Assembly (NCBI RefSeq): GCF_900536025.1
Contig: NZ_UNOZ01000030.1
Coordinates: 124,001-188,000 of the forward strand
Direction of reading: 5' to 3'
Source: Pseudomonas reidholzensis
GTDB lineage: Bacteria; Pseudomonadota; Gammaproteobacteria; Pseudomonadales; Pseudomonadaceae
Length of the DNA stretch: 64,000 nucleotides
Part shown: one piece after another, positions 1 to 8,944 of the stretch
Position numbering within the stretch: position 1 is the stretch's first letter
Layout of the letters: the number at the start of each line of letters is the position of its first letter
Notes under the pieces: model-generated
Told to the model about the DNA's origin: nothing
The model's input: the letters and a program-made list of their open reading frames with translations, nothing else
The model's database searches: none
Program-made: the position numbers and the translations under genes

Positions 1-1
1 G

Positions 2-514
2 TATTACCTGGCACAACAGGAGGACGTAGAGCGTGCGGAGCGGTATCACAAGATCTGGCGAATTTTGGCGAACTATTCCTACGCCAGTCCATCTGTCCCC
101 GACCTCAATGACATCGTTCCCCTCCCTCCCGCAAAATTGCCGCCATGGGATGGAAAACTGCAATGGTTGGAAGCACACCTGGCTAATGTACCCCCGGAAA
201 AGCCGAGCGAGGTACTGATCCATACTTTGGCCAAAGCCAAGGTTCTCGACCCCGCTACTGGCAAGCCGATGCCAGGCTCACCGGCCTTCAGCGAAGCAAA
301 CTTCCCGGTCATGACCTGCATCAGTGGCGAGCCCTGTCCGGAAAGTGGCTATTGGAAAATAATCTGGACTAGTTGGACCGAGCATATCCGCTATTTCGAG
401 GAGGGCGATGTTATGCCGCGGCATTTAATGACCTGGCCTGAACCTCGACTGTGGCCGCTGCGCGACAAGATTGTTCAGCGTGAAGAACGCGTGAGGTGGG
501 GGCTCCTGGGGTGA
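2..514 (+). CDS. Sel1/DUF6396-type protein, C-terminal part (5' end outside window)
   Basis: An open frame runs in from the left edge and stops at 514. Its first residues (YYLAQQEDVERAERYHKIW) already match the downstream paralogue, so this is the C-terminal ~170 residues of a longer protein and not a gene starting at an internal TTG. It shares the motif IVPLPPAKLPPWDGKLQWLEA with the next gene and keeps a full tail including PRHLMTWPEPR. Proteins of this type are tandem Sel1-repeat lipoproteins. The immunity proteins of the T6SS phospholipase PldB (PA5086-PA5088 in P. aeruginosa) are similarly tandem and Sel1-like, so an immunity role is inferred from family and from the PAAR neighbour. The cognate effector would lie upstream, outside the window. 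Confidence 0.75.
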   Translation, partial: YYLAQQEDVERAERYHKIWRILANYSYASPSVPDLNDIVPLPPAKLPPWDGKLQWLEAHLANVPPEKPSEVLIHTLAKAKVLDPATGKPMPGSPAFSEANFPVMTCISGEPCPESGYWKIIWTSWTEHIRYFEEGDVMPRHLMTWPEPRLWPLRDKIVQREERVRWGLLG

Positions 515-573
515 AGCGGGCGGGCCTAAATAGTTGCGTGTTCTGACGGTACAGTTCTAGAGGATTTCGACTG

Positions 574-1743
574 ATGCGCTGGATGCTGCTGGTACTTTCA
601 CTACTTCTAACGGGCTGTGATGAGAGTGGGAACTTTGTTTTTTCCACCAGGGAGCCTGTCGTGGATTCGCTTGATGCGACGGACATAGATCTGGAATTCA
701 CGTGCGTCCATGAGCGTGTGCCTGCTCCGCAGTCGGGCCCAGATATTCTGTTTAAGTACGCGCGCTGGCTGCAAAAAAATAACCAACTCAAACAAGACAA
801 GGTCGTCCGTGTTGAGGTTGAACGGTTGTATCGTATAAGTAGCGAGAATGGCCATGTCAAAGCGAATATAAACTTGCAGAACGGCGCTATGCGCGGACAT
901 TTCGAGCTTCATGGCGAAGAGTACTTGCGTCTGAGTCAACAGTTGATCGAGGCGGGCGTTGCAACAGGCTATTATTTTGTCGGTATTTTCTTGCGGCAAG
1001 GTGCGGCCGGTTTGCGGGAGGATCCGGAAATGGCATTGCGTTACTACCGTAAAGCTGCTGATGAGGGGAGCGCCCAGGCTCAGTCTTATGTGGCTGGGAA
1101 ACTGGCTCCGATCGATGTAGCCCCCGCCGTTGCTCTGCGGATGCGCAAGTGTGCAGCAACGCAAGGCAACGGCGACGCGGCTTCCTCATTGGGCGTGACA
1201 TTGAAAAGAATGGGGAGCTACAGAGAGGCAATTGAAGCATTTCAGCTAGGCGTGGCTGCAGGTGACGAAGTCTCAAGCTCTTTTTTAGATAAAGGTTTTC
1301 GAGGTCCTTTACCGAATGACCGATTGCACTATCTGGGACAGTCAACCGATATGGAACGCGCCGAGCGGTACAAAAAAATATGGCGGATACTTGCTAATTA
1401 CTCCTACGCTGACCCCAAAGTCCCAGAAATCAACGACATTGTTCCGCTACCTCCCGCAAAGTTGCCGCCTTGGGACGGCAAGCTGCAATGGTTGGAGGCA
1501 CGCCTGGCCAATGTTCCACCAGAAAAACCCAGCGAGGCACTGATCCATAAGTTGGCGAAAGACAAACTCCTCAATCCAGCCACCGGCAAGCCCATGCCGG
1601 GCTCACCGCACTTCATCCGAGCGAACTTCCAATCCATGCCATGCCCCAGTGGCAAGGCCTGCCCCGAGAGTATTCAGCGTGAATCGGAGGCAGTTCGGAT
1701 GAACGCCCTAGTCACCACTCAAACCCATCTTTCGGTCCAGTGA
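574..1743 (+). CDS. Sel1-repeat lipoprotein, putative T6SS immunity protein (DUF6396-like), deleted C-terminus
   Basis: 389 residues. The N-terminus (MRWMLLVLSLLLTGC) is a lipoprotein signal with lipobox LTGC, so the protein should sit in the periplasm as a lipoprotein. The middle has Sel1-like helical repeats (for example DPEMALRYYRKAADEGSAQA). The C-terminal domain is a close copy of the preceding gene. SD gagga precedes ATG 574. Compared with the preceding copy, about 42 residues between CPES and QRE are missing in frame, and the tail then differs. The likely role is periplasmic self-protection against a T6SS lipase or phospholipase; the deletion may mean altered specificity or decay. Confidence 0.75.
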   Translation: MRWMLLVLSLLLTGCDESGNFVFSTREPVVDSLDATDIDLEFTCVHERVPAPQSGPDILFKYARWLQKNNQLKQDKVVRVEVERLYRISSENGHVKANINLQNGAMRGHFELHGEEYLRLSQQLIEAGVATGYYFVGIFLRQGAAGLREDPEMALRYYRKAADEGSAQAQSYVAGKLAPIDVAPAVALRMRKCAATQGNGDAASSLGVTLKRMGSYREAIEAFQLGVAAGDEVSSSFLDKGFRGPLPNDRLHYLGQSTDMERAERYKKIWRILANYSYADPKVPEINDIVPLPPAKLPPWDGKLQWLEARLANVPPEKPSEALIHKLAKDKLLNPATGKPMPGSPHFIRANFQSMPCPSGKACPESIQRESEAVRMNALVTTQTHLSVQ

Positions 1744-1751
1744 GGCAAACT

Positions 1752-2015
1752 ATGCGCGGAATTATCCGTATCGGCGACAAAACGACCGGCGGCGGCAACG
1801 TGCTGTCGGGGTCCACCGTCATGAAATTCAGCGGTATCGGTGTAGCCCGTGTTGGCGACCCGGTGCAATGCCCTTTACCCGGCCACGGCCGAACAGCCAT
1901 CGCCGAGGGCCACCCGACTTTCAAGGACAACGGTGCAGCCGTAGCCTTCAATGGCCACCTTTGCGCCTGCGGCTGTGCCTTGGTGTGTTCGCTGCCCGAA
2001 GCCGGTGCAAGCTGA
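1752..2015 (+). CDS. PAAR-domain T6SS spike-tip protein
   Basis: 87 residues from ATG 1752; a GTG at 1740 overlaps the previous stop but would add only four residues. It opens with MRGIIRIGDKTTGGG and contains VLSGS and a GHG..TAIAEG segment with spaced Cys/His, as in zinc-binding PAAR proteins. PAAR proteins cap the VgrG spike of the type VI secretion needle and sharpen or load effectors. There is no C-terminal extension, so it is a stand-alone tip and not an effector fusion. It starts 8 bp after the putative immunity gene and is followed within 2 bp by the membrane-protein gene, suggesting one operon. Confidence 0.88.
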   Translation: MRGIIRIGDKTTGGGNVLSGSTVMKFSGIGVARVGDPVQCPLPGHGRTAIAEGHPTFKDNGAAVAFNGHLCACGCALVCSLPEAGAS

Positions 2016-2016
2016 C

Positions 2017-3249
2017 ATGCCTGTCCACCTCAACCAGCTCCCGCCATTGGCCCCGCGCTCAGCTCCCCCTCGGCTCGGACTCTGGTGTGCCCTGTTAGGC
2101 CTTTGCCTGCTGGGTGGCGTGGCAGGGTGGATGCTCTTTGCCGATCAAGCGCTGCGTGAGCGGCCAGCAGCGTTCTGGACACTGGCGCTGGGAGTGCCAT
2201 TCCTGTGCTGGTGCGTGGTGACCCTAGGTCGCGTGATGCACTACCTCGGCCAGCAGCGTTTGGCGGATAGCTGGGACCAGGCCCGCTTAGATGACCGAAC
2301 CTTGAGGGTTAGTCAGGGCCGCCGTTGCCTACAGGTACTGGGCGTTAGCCTGTACACCGCGCTGCGGGATAAAGAGCAAGGACCGGCAGCCCAACTCGAA
2401 GACTTATTGAGCGGCGCCAAGGCCCTCAAGACGCAGGTGAGCTGGCGGGGCGATGCCGCCCGGCACAGCCAGTTGCCCCGTGAACCTGAAATGGCTGCTG
2501 ATGAGGTGCTCCTGGAGACACTGGGTCGGGTGCTGGCCGAGCTAGGCAACGTGCTGGCAGGGCTGCCAGAGCAAATGCCCGTGGCGCTGCTGCTGGACAT
2601 CGACAGCAGTCTGCCGCCAAGCGAGGTGAGCCGAGTCTGGCAGCAGGCGTGGGAAAATTCAGTCATCCGCCAGCCGGTGAAGCTGCTCGAAGGAGGAGGC
2701 GGGCTGGAGCGGGTGGACCAGTGGCTCGACCAGCGCCATGACGACGCCGCGCTGCTCATGGTGGTCGCACTCCAGCTTGCGCCTGATCAACCCGCAGGCA
2801 CGGCGGAAGCCGCCGTTGGGTTGCTACTCGGCAATCCCCAACTCTCCACCCCGCAAACACCGATAGCGCGCTTGCACCGACCACAACAGGAACCGCAGCC
2901 GATCACCAGCGCTTGGCTCGACACCGTACGGCAGTCCCTGGACTGGGTGCCGGCGGCAGCCGATGCAATCTCGCACACCTGGCGAGCAGGTATCGATACC
3001 CAGCGCGAAGCGGCCATTACTACGGCACTCGTTGAGCTGCAGTTGCCCTCAAAGCACAACCAGACCCTCCACGACCTGGACAGCACCCTGGGACTACCCG
3101 GCAGGGTGGCGCCCTGGCTGGCCATCGCGGCAGCGGCCCAGACCATTCAACGCGGTGCAGGTGCGCAACTCATCGTCACAGGCGGCGCCTGCGCAAACAC
3201 CACGCTCTGGAGCGTGGTGCTGACGCCTGCTGCACCTCTATCGACATAG
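2017..3249 (+). CDS. Two-helix membrane protein, T6SS-associated, function unknown
   Basis: 410 residues from ATG 2017, one base after the PAAR stop. Two hydrophobic segments lie near the N-terminus (about residues 21-41 and 53-72), followed by a ~330-residue soluble domain that I do not recognise. The gene is wedged between PAAR and the TssM/IcmF-like gene with only 9 bp before the latter, so the two large proteins are probably made together and may form a membrane complex. No catalytic motif is visible. A T6SS accessory role is inferred purely from position. Confidence 0.6.
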   Translation: MPVHLNQLPPLAPRSAPPRLGLWCALLGLCLLGGVAGWMLFADQALRERPAAFWTLALGVPFLCWCVVTLGRVMHYLGQQRLADSWDQARLDDRTLRVSQGRRCLQVLGVSLYTALRDKEQGPAAQLEDLLSGAKALKTQVSWRGDAARHSQLPREPEMAADEVLLETLGRVLAELGNVLAGLPEQMPVALLLDIDSSLPPSEVSRVWQQAWENSVIRQPVKLLEGGGGLERVDQWLDQRHDDAALLMVVALQLAPDQPAGTAEAAVGLLLGNPQLSTPQTPIARLHRPQQEPQPITSAWLDTVRQSLDWVPAAADAISHTWRAGIDTQREAAITTALVELQLPSKHNQTLHDLDSTLGLPGRVAPWLAIAAAAQTIQRGAGAQLIVTGGACANTTLWSVVLTPAAPLST

Positions 3250-3258
3250 GGAACTCGA

Positions 3259-6200
3259 ATGCACGCACGACGGACTGTGAAGTGGGGTGTCGCACTCGGC
3301 ATCCTGCTGTTGGTGACAACGCTACTTGGTCTTTGGCTATGGTGGCATCCAGAGACACTCGACCTGGTGGCCGGTGGTGACCGGCAAACCGCTCTGCTGC
3401 AGTTGATCGCTGGGTGGGGCGTGCTCATGTTGGGGCTGTTGGGTGGGCAACTGCTGCTGAGCCGTTGGCTCGGCAACTGGGCGTATCGTCGCCAGCAGGT
3501 GCAGGCCCCCGCGCCCGAGATGATCCTTGGCGTTGCGGGTCAGCCTGCGACTACCGAAACGATCATCGAGAACCTGCGCGAGCGGTATGGCTGGAGGTGG
3601 CGCCACAAGGTGCGCCTGTACCTGGTCGTGGGTGAGCCTGAGCAGATCGAAGCCATCGCCCCAGGCCTGGCTGAGCAGCGCTGGTTACTCAACGATCGCA
3701 CGGTGCTGATCTGGGGCGGCAGCGTGCAGGCGCCGTTGGATAAAAGCCTGGTCGCTGAATGGCGAGCACTTTGTCGCTGGCGAGGGTTCACCGGCGTTGT
3801 CTGGGCGCTGGGTGACCAGCCTGACGCCGCCCAGGCGATGCACATGAGTGCTTACCACCTGCGGGGCTTGGCCAGCGGCCTGCGCTGGCAGTTGCCGCTG
3901 CACCTGTGGCAGGTGTGCAGCAGTGGCTGGTCACAGCACAGGCGCAAGGTGCAGCCAGTGGGCTGCGTGTTACCTGCACGGTTCACCCGCGAGGACTTGG
4001 ATGAGCGCTTACGGTATCTGCATAAATCCTTAAGCGACCACGGCTGGGCCGAGATGGCCACCGAGCTGAAACATGATTTCCTGCTGCGCTTGTCGCGTGA
4101 CCTTCAAGTCGAAGGCCGAGGCGATTGGCGTGATGCGCTGGCTGCCGTAGGTCGGCGGCGCAATCTGCTGCTGCGGGGGCTGTGGTTCAGCCTGCCAGCG
4201 CGGCGCAACGAACATTCGGCACTGGACCACCACAGCCTGCTCGACCCGTCCTGGTCGGGTGTGCTGGGCGACACACGAGGCAGGCCGCGTAGAGTAGGCT
4301 TGAGCGCCGCTCGCATGGGTTACGTCGGTGTGTTGGGCTTTGCCGCCGTATGGGGCGCTGGCCTGCTGCTGTCCTTCGCCAGCAACCGTGCCGAAATCGG
4401 ACGGGTAGGGCAGGCGCTGGCGGCGCTCCAGCAACCGGCATCCGCCACCGACCCACTGGGCGCATTGGGCGAGCTGGCTCGCGAGCTGTCGCGCCAGGAT
4501 TACCGCGCCGAACATGGCGCCCCCTGGTACCAGCGCTTCGGCCTGGACCGTAGCGAAGCGTTGCGCGACATTCTGTGGCCGCACTATGTGCAAGCCAGCA
4601 ACCAACTCCTCCGCGATCCGGCAGCAGCAAGTTTGCAAGCACATCTCAGTGCCTTGGTCGGGCTACCGCCCGGCAGCCCCGAGCGCGCCAAGCGGGCGCA
4701 AGATGCCTATGCGCAACTGAAGGCCTACCTGATGCTGGTCCGTCCGGAAAAAGCCGACGCAGCGTTCCTGGTTCAGACCTTGGGTACTGAAGAACCTGCG
4801 CTGTGGAAGTTCTACACCCAGCAACTGCCTGCCAACCCCGACTGGGCCATCGAAGCGGCCCCAAAACTGATCGCCCAAGTCCGCCAGGTCCTGCTCGCCC
4901 AACTCGGCCAGCGCAACGCCGAAACCAGCCTCTACCAGCAGATCCTCGACACCGCCGCCAATCACTACCCACCGTTGGACCTGCAACACACGGTCGGTGA
5001 AACCGACGCAAAAACGCTGTTCGCCACCACCGCCAGCGTACCGGGCGTATTCACCCGGCAGGCCTGGGAAGGCCAGGTGCGCCCAGCTATCGCTGAAGCG
5101 GCCAAGGCGCGTCGCGAGGAGATCGACTGGGTGCTCAGTGACAGCCCGGCCGATATAGCTGCCGAGCTCAGCCCGAGCGAGCTTGAAGCGCGCCTCACCG
5201 CTCGCTACTTCCAGGACTACAGCCGCGCCTGGTTGGATTTCCTCAACAGCCTGCGCTGGCAACAGCGCAAGAGCCTGGACGAGGTAATCGCCCAACTGAC
5301 CCTGATGAGCGACGCCCGCCATTCCCCGTTGATCGCGCTGATGAACACCCTGGCCTACCAAGGGCAAGCCGGTATCCGTGGCCAGGCCCTGGCGGACTCG
5401 CTGATCAAGTCGGCGCAAAACCTGATGGGCCAGGACAAGACAGCCTTGATCGATCAACGCCCACAAAGCCAGACCGGTCCGCTGGACAGCACGTTCGGCC
5501 CTCTCTTGGCCCTGCTCGGCAAACACCCTGATGTCCAGTCCGCTAATGACGACCTGAGCCTGCAAGCCTTCCTCATCCGAGTCACCAGCGTGCGCCTGAA
5601 ATTGCAGCAAGTGACCAGCGCCGCCGACCCGCAAGCCATGACCCAAGCCCTCGCGCAGACGGTATTCCAGGGCAAGCAGGTCGACCTCACCGACACCCGT
5701 GCCTACGGCAGTTTGATTGCCGCCAGCCTGGGCGCGGAGTGGGGGCGGGCGGCCCAGACCTTGTTCGTACAACCGCTGGAACACGCCTGGCAGCGCGTCC
5801 TGCAGCCCTCGGCCGTGGGCCTCAACCGCGAATGGCAACGGGCAATCGTCGACCCCTGGCAGGGCGCATTCGCCGGCCGCTACCCGTTTGCCGCGACCAG
5901 CAGCGATGCCTCGCTGCCGATGCTCGGGAAGATGATCCGCGCCGATTCCGGGCGCATCGAGCAGTTCCTGCGCGAGCAGCTCTCAGGGCTGTTACGCAAG
6001 GAGGGCAGTCGCTGGGTCGCTGACCCGCGCAATGGCCAAGGCTTGCGTTTCAACCCCAAGTTCCTGGCGGCGATCAACCAGCTCGGCCACCTGGCCGATG
6101 TGCTCTACACCGACGGCGGCATGGGCCTGAGTTTCGAACTGCGGGGCAAGCCGGTGCGTGATGTGGTGCAGACCACCTTCATGCTCAACGGCGAAATCCA

Positions 6201-6570
6201 TCACTACTTCAACCAGCGCGAGCGCTGGCAGCGTTTTCGCTGGCCTGGGCTCGGCGAATATCCCGGTACCCGCCTGACCTGGACCAGCGTCGATGCCGGT
6301 GAGCGGCTGTTTGCCGACTACGAGGGGACCTGGGGCCTGATCCGCTTGCTCGAACAGGCCCAGGTAACCGCGCTCAACGACGGCGACAGCCACTTCCGCC
6401 TGGTGATCAAGGCGCCGGACGGCATCGGCCTGACCTGGAACCTGCGCACCGAGCTGGGCATGGGCCCCTTGGCCTTGCTCACGCTGCGCGACTTCAGCCT
6501 GCCGCAGGAGATCTTCCTGGTCGAGGAGCGAAAAGCCCGGCCGTCCGGCCGGGCGAAGGGTTCGAGCTAA
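3259..6570 (+). CDS. TssM/IcmF (VasK)-like T6SS membrane protein
   Basis: 1103 residues, about the usual TssM length. Two N-terminal membrane helices (about residues 9-29 and 46-68) and a third near 355-375 match the TssM layout, followed by a large periplasmic region. In canonical T6SS, TssM spans the inner membrane and contacts TssJ and the baseplate. Here the loop where many TssM proteins carry a Walker A P-loop reads LVVGEPEQIEAIAPG, with no GKT/GKS, so the NTPase-like domain appears non-nucleotide-binding. No other core tss genes are in view. It could be an orphan, effector-associated paralogue and not the core TssM. Confidence 0.72.
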   Translation: MHARRTVKWGVALGILLLVTTLLGLWLWWHPETLDLVAGGDRQTALLQLIAGWGVLMLGLLGGQLLLSRWLGNWAYRRQQVQAPAPEMILGVAGQPATTETIIENLRERYGWRWRHKVRLYLVVGEPEQIEAIAPGLAEQRWLLNDRTVLIWGGSVQAPLDKSLVAEWRALCRWRGFTGVVWALGDQPDAAQAMHMSAYHLRGLASGLRWQLPLHLWQVCSSGWSQHRRKVQPVGCVLPARFTREDLDERLRYLHKSLSDHGWAEMATELKHDFLLRLSRDLQVEGRGDWRDALAAVGRRRNLLLRGLWFSLPARRNEHSALDHHSLLDPSWSGVLGDTRGRPRRVGLSAARMGYVGVLGFAAVWGAGLLLSFASNRAEIGRVGQALAALQQPASATDPLGALGELARELSRQDYRAEHGAPWYQRFGLDRSEALRDILWPHYVQASNQLLRDPAAASLQAHLSALVGLPPGSPERAKRAQDAYAQLKAYLMLVRPEKADAAFLVQTLGTEEPALWKFYTQQLPANPDWAIEAAPKLIAQVRQVLLAQLGQRNAETSLYQQILDTAANHYPPLDLQHTVGETDAKTLFATTASVPGVFTRQAWEGQVRPAIAEAAKARREEIDWVLSDSPADIAAELSPSELEARLTARYFQDYSRAWLDFLNSLRWQQRKSLDEVIAQLTLMSDARHSPLIALMNTLAYQGQAGIRGQALADSLIKSAQNLMGQDKTALIDQRPQSQTGPLDSTFGPLLALLGKHPDVQSANDDLSLQAFLIRVTSVRLKLQQVTSAADPQAMTQALAQTVFQGKQVDLTDTRAYGSLIAASLGAEWGRAAQTLFVQPLEHAWQRVLQPSAVGLNREWQRAIVDPWQGAFAGRYPFAATSSDASLPMLGKMIRADSGRIEQFLREQLSGLLRKEGSRWVADPRNGQGLRFNPKFLAAINQLGHLADVLYTDGGMGLSFELRGKPVRDVVQTTFMLNGEIHHYFNQRERWQRFRWPGLGEYPGTRLTWTSVDAGERLFADYEGTWGLIRLLEQAQVTALNDGDSHFRLVIKAPDGIGLTWNLRTELGMGPLALLTLRDFSLPQEIFLVEERKARPSGRAKGSS
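6528..6554 (-). terminator. Probable Rho-independent terminator of the lysE-type gene
   Basis: On the minus strand an 8-bp GC stem (arms 6535-6542 and 6547-6554, loop of 4) is followed directly by TTTT. It lies just beyond the stop of the leftward LysE-family gene and overlaps the last codons of the rightward TssM-like gene. Confidence 0.5.
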
Positions 6571-6586
6571 CGAGCGAGGCTTCGCC

Positions 6587-7204
6587 TCAGCGCATCGCCG
6601 CCAGCTTGATCCCAAACCCCACCAGGCAAGCCCCGGCCAACCGTTCCAGCAGGTTGGCCATCTTCGGGCTGGCGCGCATGCGCTCAGCCAAATGATGGGT
6701 CAGCAGCACCGCAACCAGCCCGTAGAGCAAGGTCAGGGCGGCCACGGTCACGGCCATGAAGGCAAAAGTGATCATGCCCTGGTGATGGACCGGATCGACG
6801 AACAGCGGAAAGAAGGCCATGTAGAACATGATCGCCTTGGGGTTGAGCAGGGTGATCATCATGGTCTGGCGCAGGTACTGGCCGCTGTCCATGCGGGTGG
6901 TGCGCGGGGCGCCGCCGGGTTTGCTCAGCAGCATGCGCAAGCCGAGCCAGGCGAGGTACGCGGCGCCGGCCCACTGCACCACGTGAAACGCCGCGGGGTA
7001 GGCCGCCAGCAACGTGGCGACGCCGGCCACGGCCAGCCACATGAGCACCTGGTCGCCGAGGATGACCCCGCAGGTCGCGGCCAGGCCGCCTTTGATGCCG
7101 CCCTTGCCGGTGGCGGTGATCAAGGCGAAGTTGCCCGGGCCGGGGATGGCCAGCAGGAGCAGGAAGGCAATCACGAAGGCGCCATAGTCGGTCACGCCGA
7201 GCAT
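6587..7204 (-). CDS. LysE/RhtB-family amino-acid exporter
   Basis: 205 residues from ATG 7204, chosen because GGAGAT lies 7-8 bases upstream; a longer frame begins at 7240. It is strongly hydrophobic with about six membrane helices. The N-terminal signature reads LLLLAIPGPGNFALITATG, the usual start of LysE/RhtB carriers. These inner-membrane proteins export amino acids or their derivatives. It is transcribed leftward, away from the mbtH promoter, and converges on the T6SS operon. Substrate unknown. Confidence 0.88.
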   Translation of the reverse strand: MLGVTDYGAFVIAFLLLLAIPGPGNFALITATGKGGIKGGLAATCGVILGDQVLMWLAVAGVATLLAAYPAAFHVVQWAGAAYLAWLGLRMLLSKPGGAPRTTRMDSGQYLRQTMMITLLNPKAIMFYMAFFPLFVDPVHHQGMITFAFMAVTVAALTLLYGLVAVLLTHHLAERMRASPKMANLLERLAGACLVGFGIKLAAMR

Positions 7205-7298
7205 CGGTAGATCTCCAGTTGAGGCAGTGCGGTCGGTCACTCGATATATGCCACCTTCTGCCGCGCTTGCAAAGCCATGGCTGAAATTGCCGGGCGAT

Positions 7299-7322
7299 TA
7301 ATTTTTCTGAGGTTTCCTACGT
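7299..7322 (+). promoter_or_regulatory. PvdS-type iron-starvation promoter of mbtH
   Basis: TAATT at 7299-7303, a 16-base spacer, then CGT at 7320-7322. The PvdS (ECF sigma) promoter consensus is TAAAT-N16-CGT, so there is one mismatch and exact spacing. It lies about 60 bp upstream of the MbtH start, as expected for pyoverdine genes. Confidence 0.65.
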
Positions 7323-7383
7323 TTACTTGAGAGCAGCCCTGCGCCGTGCGCGTATCTGCCTTCATCATTCAAGGAGACAGGCA

Positions 7384-7605
7384 ATGACTTCCGTTTTCGA
7401 CCGCGACGACATCGTGTTCCAGGTAGTGGTCAACCACGAAGAGCAGTATTCCATCTGGCCAGACTACAAGGCGATCCCGACCGGCTGGCGCGCGGCGGGC
7501 AAGAGCGGGCTGAAAAAGGACTGCCTGGCCTACATCGACGAGGTCTGGACCGACATGCGGCCATTGAGCCTGCGCCAGAAGATGGCAGAAGTCGCGGCGC
7601 AGTGA
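7384..7605 (+). CDS. MbtH-like NRPS accessory protein
   Basis: 73 residues, the standard MbtH length. It contains the family motifs NHEEQYSIWP, IPTGWR and the C-terminal WTDMRPLSL. MbtH proteins bind adenylation domains of non-ribosomal peptide synthetases and are needed for their folding or activity. Start ATG 7384 follows an AAGGAGA ribosome site. The upstream PvdS-type promoter and the following type II thioesterase tie it to pyoverdine synthesis; it corresponds to PA2412 in the P. aeruginosa locus. The synthetases themselves are not in the window. Confidence 0.95.
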   Translation: MTSVFDRDDIVFQVVVNHEEQYSIWPDYKAIPTGWRAAGKSGLKKDCLAYIDEVWTDMRPLSLRQKMAEVAAQ

Positions 7606-7615
7606 GGCCTGGCCG

Positions 7616-8335
7616 GTGAGTGCAGTGAACCTGTTTTGCCTGCCGTACTCCGGCGCCAGCGCCATGGTCTACAGCCGCTGGCGGCGCAAGCTGCCGGCCT
7701 GGCTGCAGGTGCGGCCGGTGGAACTGCCCGGGCGCGGTGCACGCATGGCCGAGCCGCTGCAGACCGACCTGCAGGCGCTGGCCCGGCAGTTGGCCAGCGA
7801 GCAGCGCCTGGCCGCCAATACCCCCTATGCGTTGCTCGGGCACAGCCTGGGCGCGCTGCTGGCGTTCGAACTGGCGCACGAGCTGCAGGCGTTGGGTTGC
7901 CCGCCGCCGTTGGCGTTGTTTGCCTGTGGCACCGCGGCGCCGACCCGGCGTGAGGAATACGACGGCATCAAGTGGCGTGAGCCGCGCAGCGACGCGGAGC
8001 TGATCGACGAGCTGCGCGAGCTGCAGGGCACGCCGGAGGAGGTGCTGGCCAATCACGAGTTGATGAGCCTGACCTTGCCTATCCTGCAGGCCGACTTCCT
8101 CTTGTGTGGGCGTTACAGCTACCGCCAGCGCCCGCCGCTGGGTTGCCCGCTGCATGTGCTGGGCGGCGACGCCGACCGGGCCAACCCCGAGCAGTTGCAG
8201 GCCTGGGGCCAGGAAACCCTGGGGGCGTTTTCGGTGGAGACCTTCCCCGGCGGGCATTTCTTCATCCATGAGCATGAGGACCGGGTGCTCGGGGTGTTGG
8301 CCGAAGCGCTCGAGCCGCACCGCCTGTCTGCCTGA
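7616..8335 (+). CDS. Type II (editing) thioesterase of siderophore NRPS
   Basis: 239 residues from GTG 7616, 10 bp after mbtH. An alpha/beta-hydrolase: NLFCLPYSGASA near the N-terminus, nucleophile elbow GHSLG around residue 80, and a late catalytic His in GGHFFIHEH. Type II thioesterases clear misprimed or stalled acyl groups from NRPS carrier domains. The mbtH-thioesterase pair mirrors PA2412-PA2411 in the pyoverdine region, so it should act on the pyoverdine assembly line in the cytoplasm. Confidence 0.92.
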   Translation: MSAVNLFCLPYSGASAMVYSRWRRKLPAWLQVRPVELPGRGARMAEPLQTDLQALARQLASEQRLAANTPYALLGHSLGALLAFELAHELQALGCPPPLALFACGTAAPTRREEYDGIKWREPRSDAELIDELRELQGTPEEVLANHELMSLTLPILQADFLLCGRYSYRQRPPLGCPLHVLGGDADRANPEQLQAWGQETLGAFSVETFPGGHFFIHEHEDRVLGVLAEALEPHRLSA

Positions 8336-8392
8336 TTGACGCCATCCCTTGCTTGCGAGAGGCTTGAGTTTTTCCTACGCAAGGGATGGACA

Positions 8393-8944
8393 ATGCTGAT
8401 CGACCCTCTCAAGGCCACGCTGCTGGTCGTCGACATCCAGGAAAAACTCATCGGCGCCATGAGCGACCCCGAGGGCACACGGGCGCGTGCGCGCTGGCTG
8501 CTGGCGGCGACCGCCGAGCTGGAGCTGCCTACGGTGATCTCCGAGCAATACCCCAAAGGCCTCGGCCACACCTTGGCCGAGCTCACGGCCGCCGCGCCTG
8601 CGGCCGAGGTGGTGGAAAAACAGCATTTCTCCTGCGTGGCCGCCAACTGCCTGCCGGCCAGCCTGCTGGCGCGTGAGCAGGTGATCGTCTGCGGCATGGA
8701 AACCCACGTCTGCGTCCTGCAGACGGTGCTTGGCCTGCTCGGCCTGGGCAAGCAGGTGTTCGTCGTCGAGGACGCCTGCGACAGCCGCACGGCGGCGAGC
8801 AAGGCGGCGGGCCTGGCGCGAATGCGCGCCGCCGGGGCGCAGGTGGTCACCCGCGAGATGGTCCTGTTCGAGCTGCTGGGCAGTGCCAGCCACCCGTTGT
8901 TCCGCCACATCAGCAAGGCCTACCTGGTCGGTGAACAGCCCTGA
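8393..8944 (+). CDS. Isochorismatase-family cysteine hydrolase
   Basis: 183 residues. The D-K-C triad of the family is visible: Asp in VVDIQEKL (residue 14), Lys in EQYPKGLGHT, and Cys in CGMETHVCVLQT. This subgroup resembles YcaC-like hydrolases rather than true isochorismatase, which normally sits beside ent/pch-type genes. Upstream spacing is 57 bp from the thioesterase, so it may share the pvd promoter. The substrate is not predictable; a link to siderophore metabolism is only positional. Confidence 0.85.
   Translation: MLIDPLKATLLVVDIQEKLIGAMSDPEGTRARARWLLAATAELELPTVISEQYPKGLGHTLAELTAAAPAAEVVEKQHFSCVAANCLPASLLAREQVIVCGMETHVCVLQTVLGLLGLGKQVFVVEDACDSRTAASKAAGLARMRAAGAQVVTREMVLFELLGSASHPLFRHISKAYLVGEQP

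Noticed and set aside
4663..5838. Long minus-strand open frame antisense to the TssM-like gene
   Set aside because: High-GC third-position shadow; no domain, and the plus-strand protein is clearly real.
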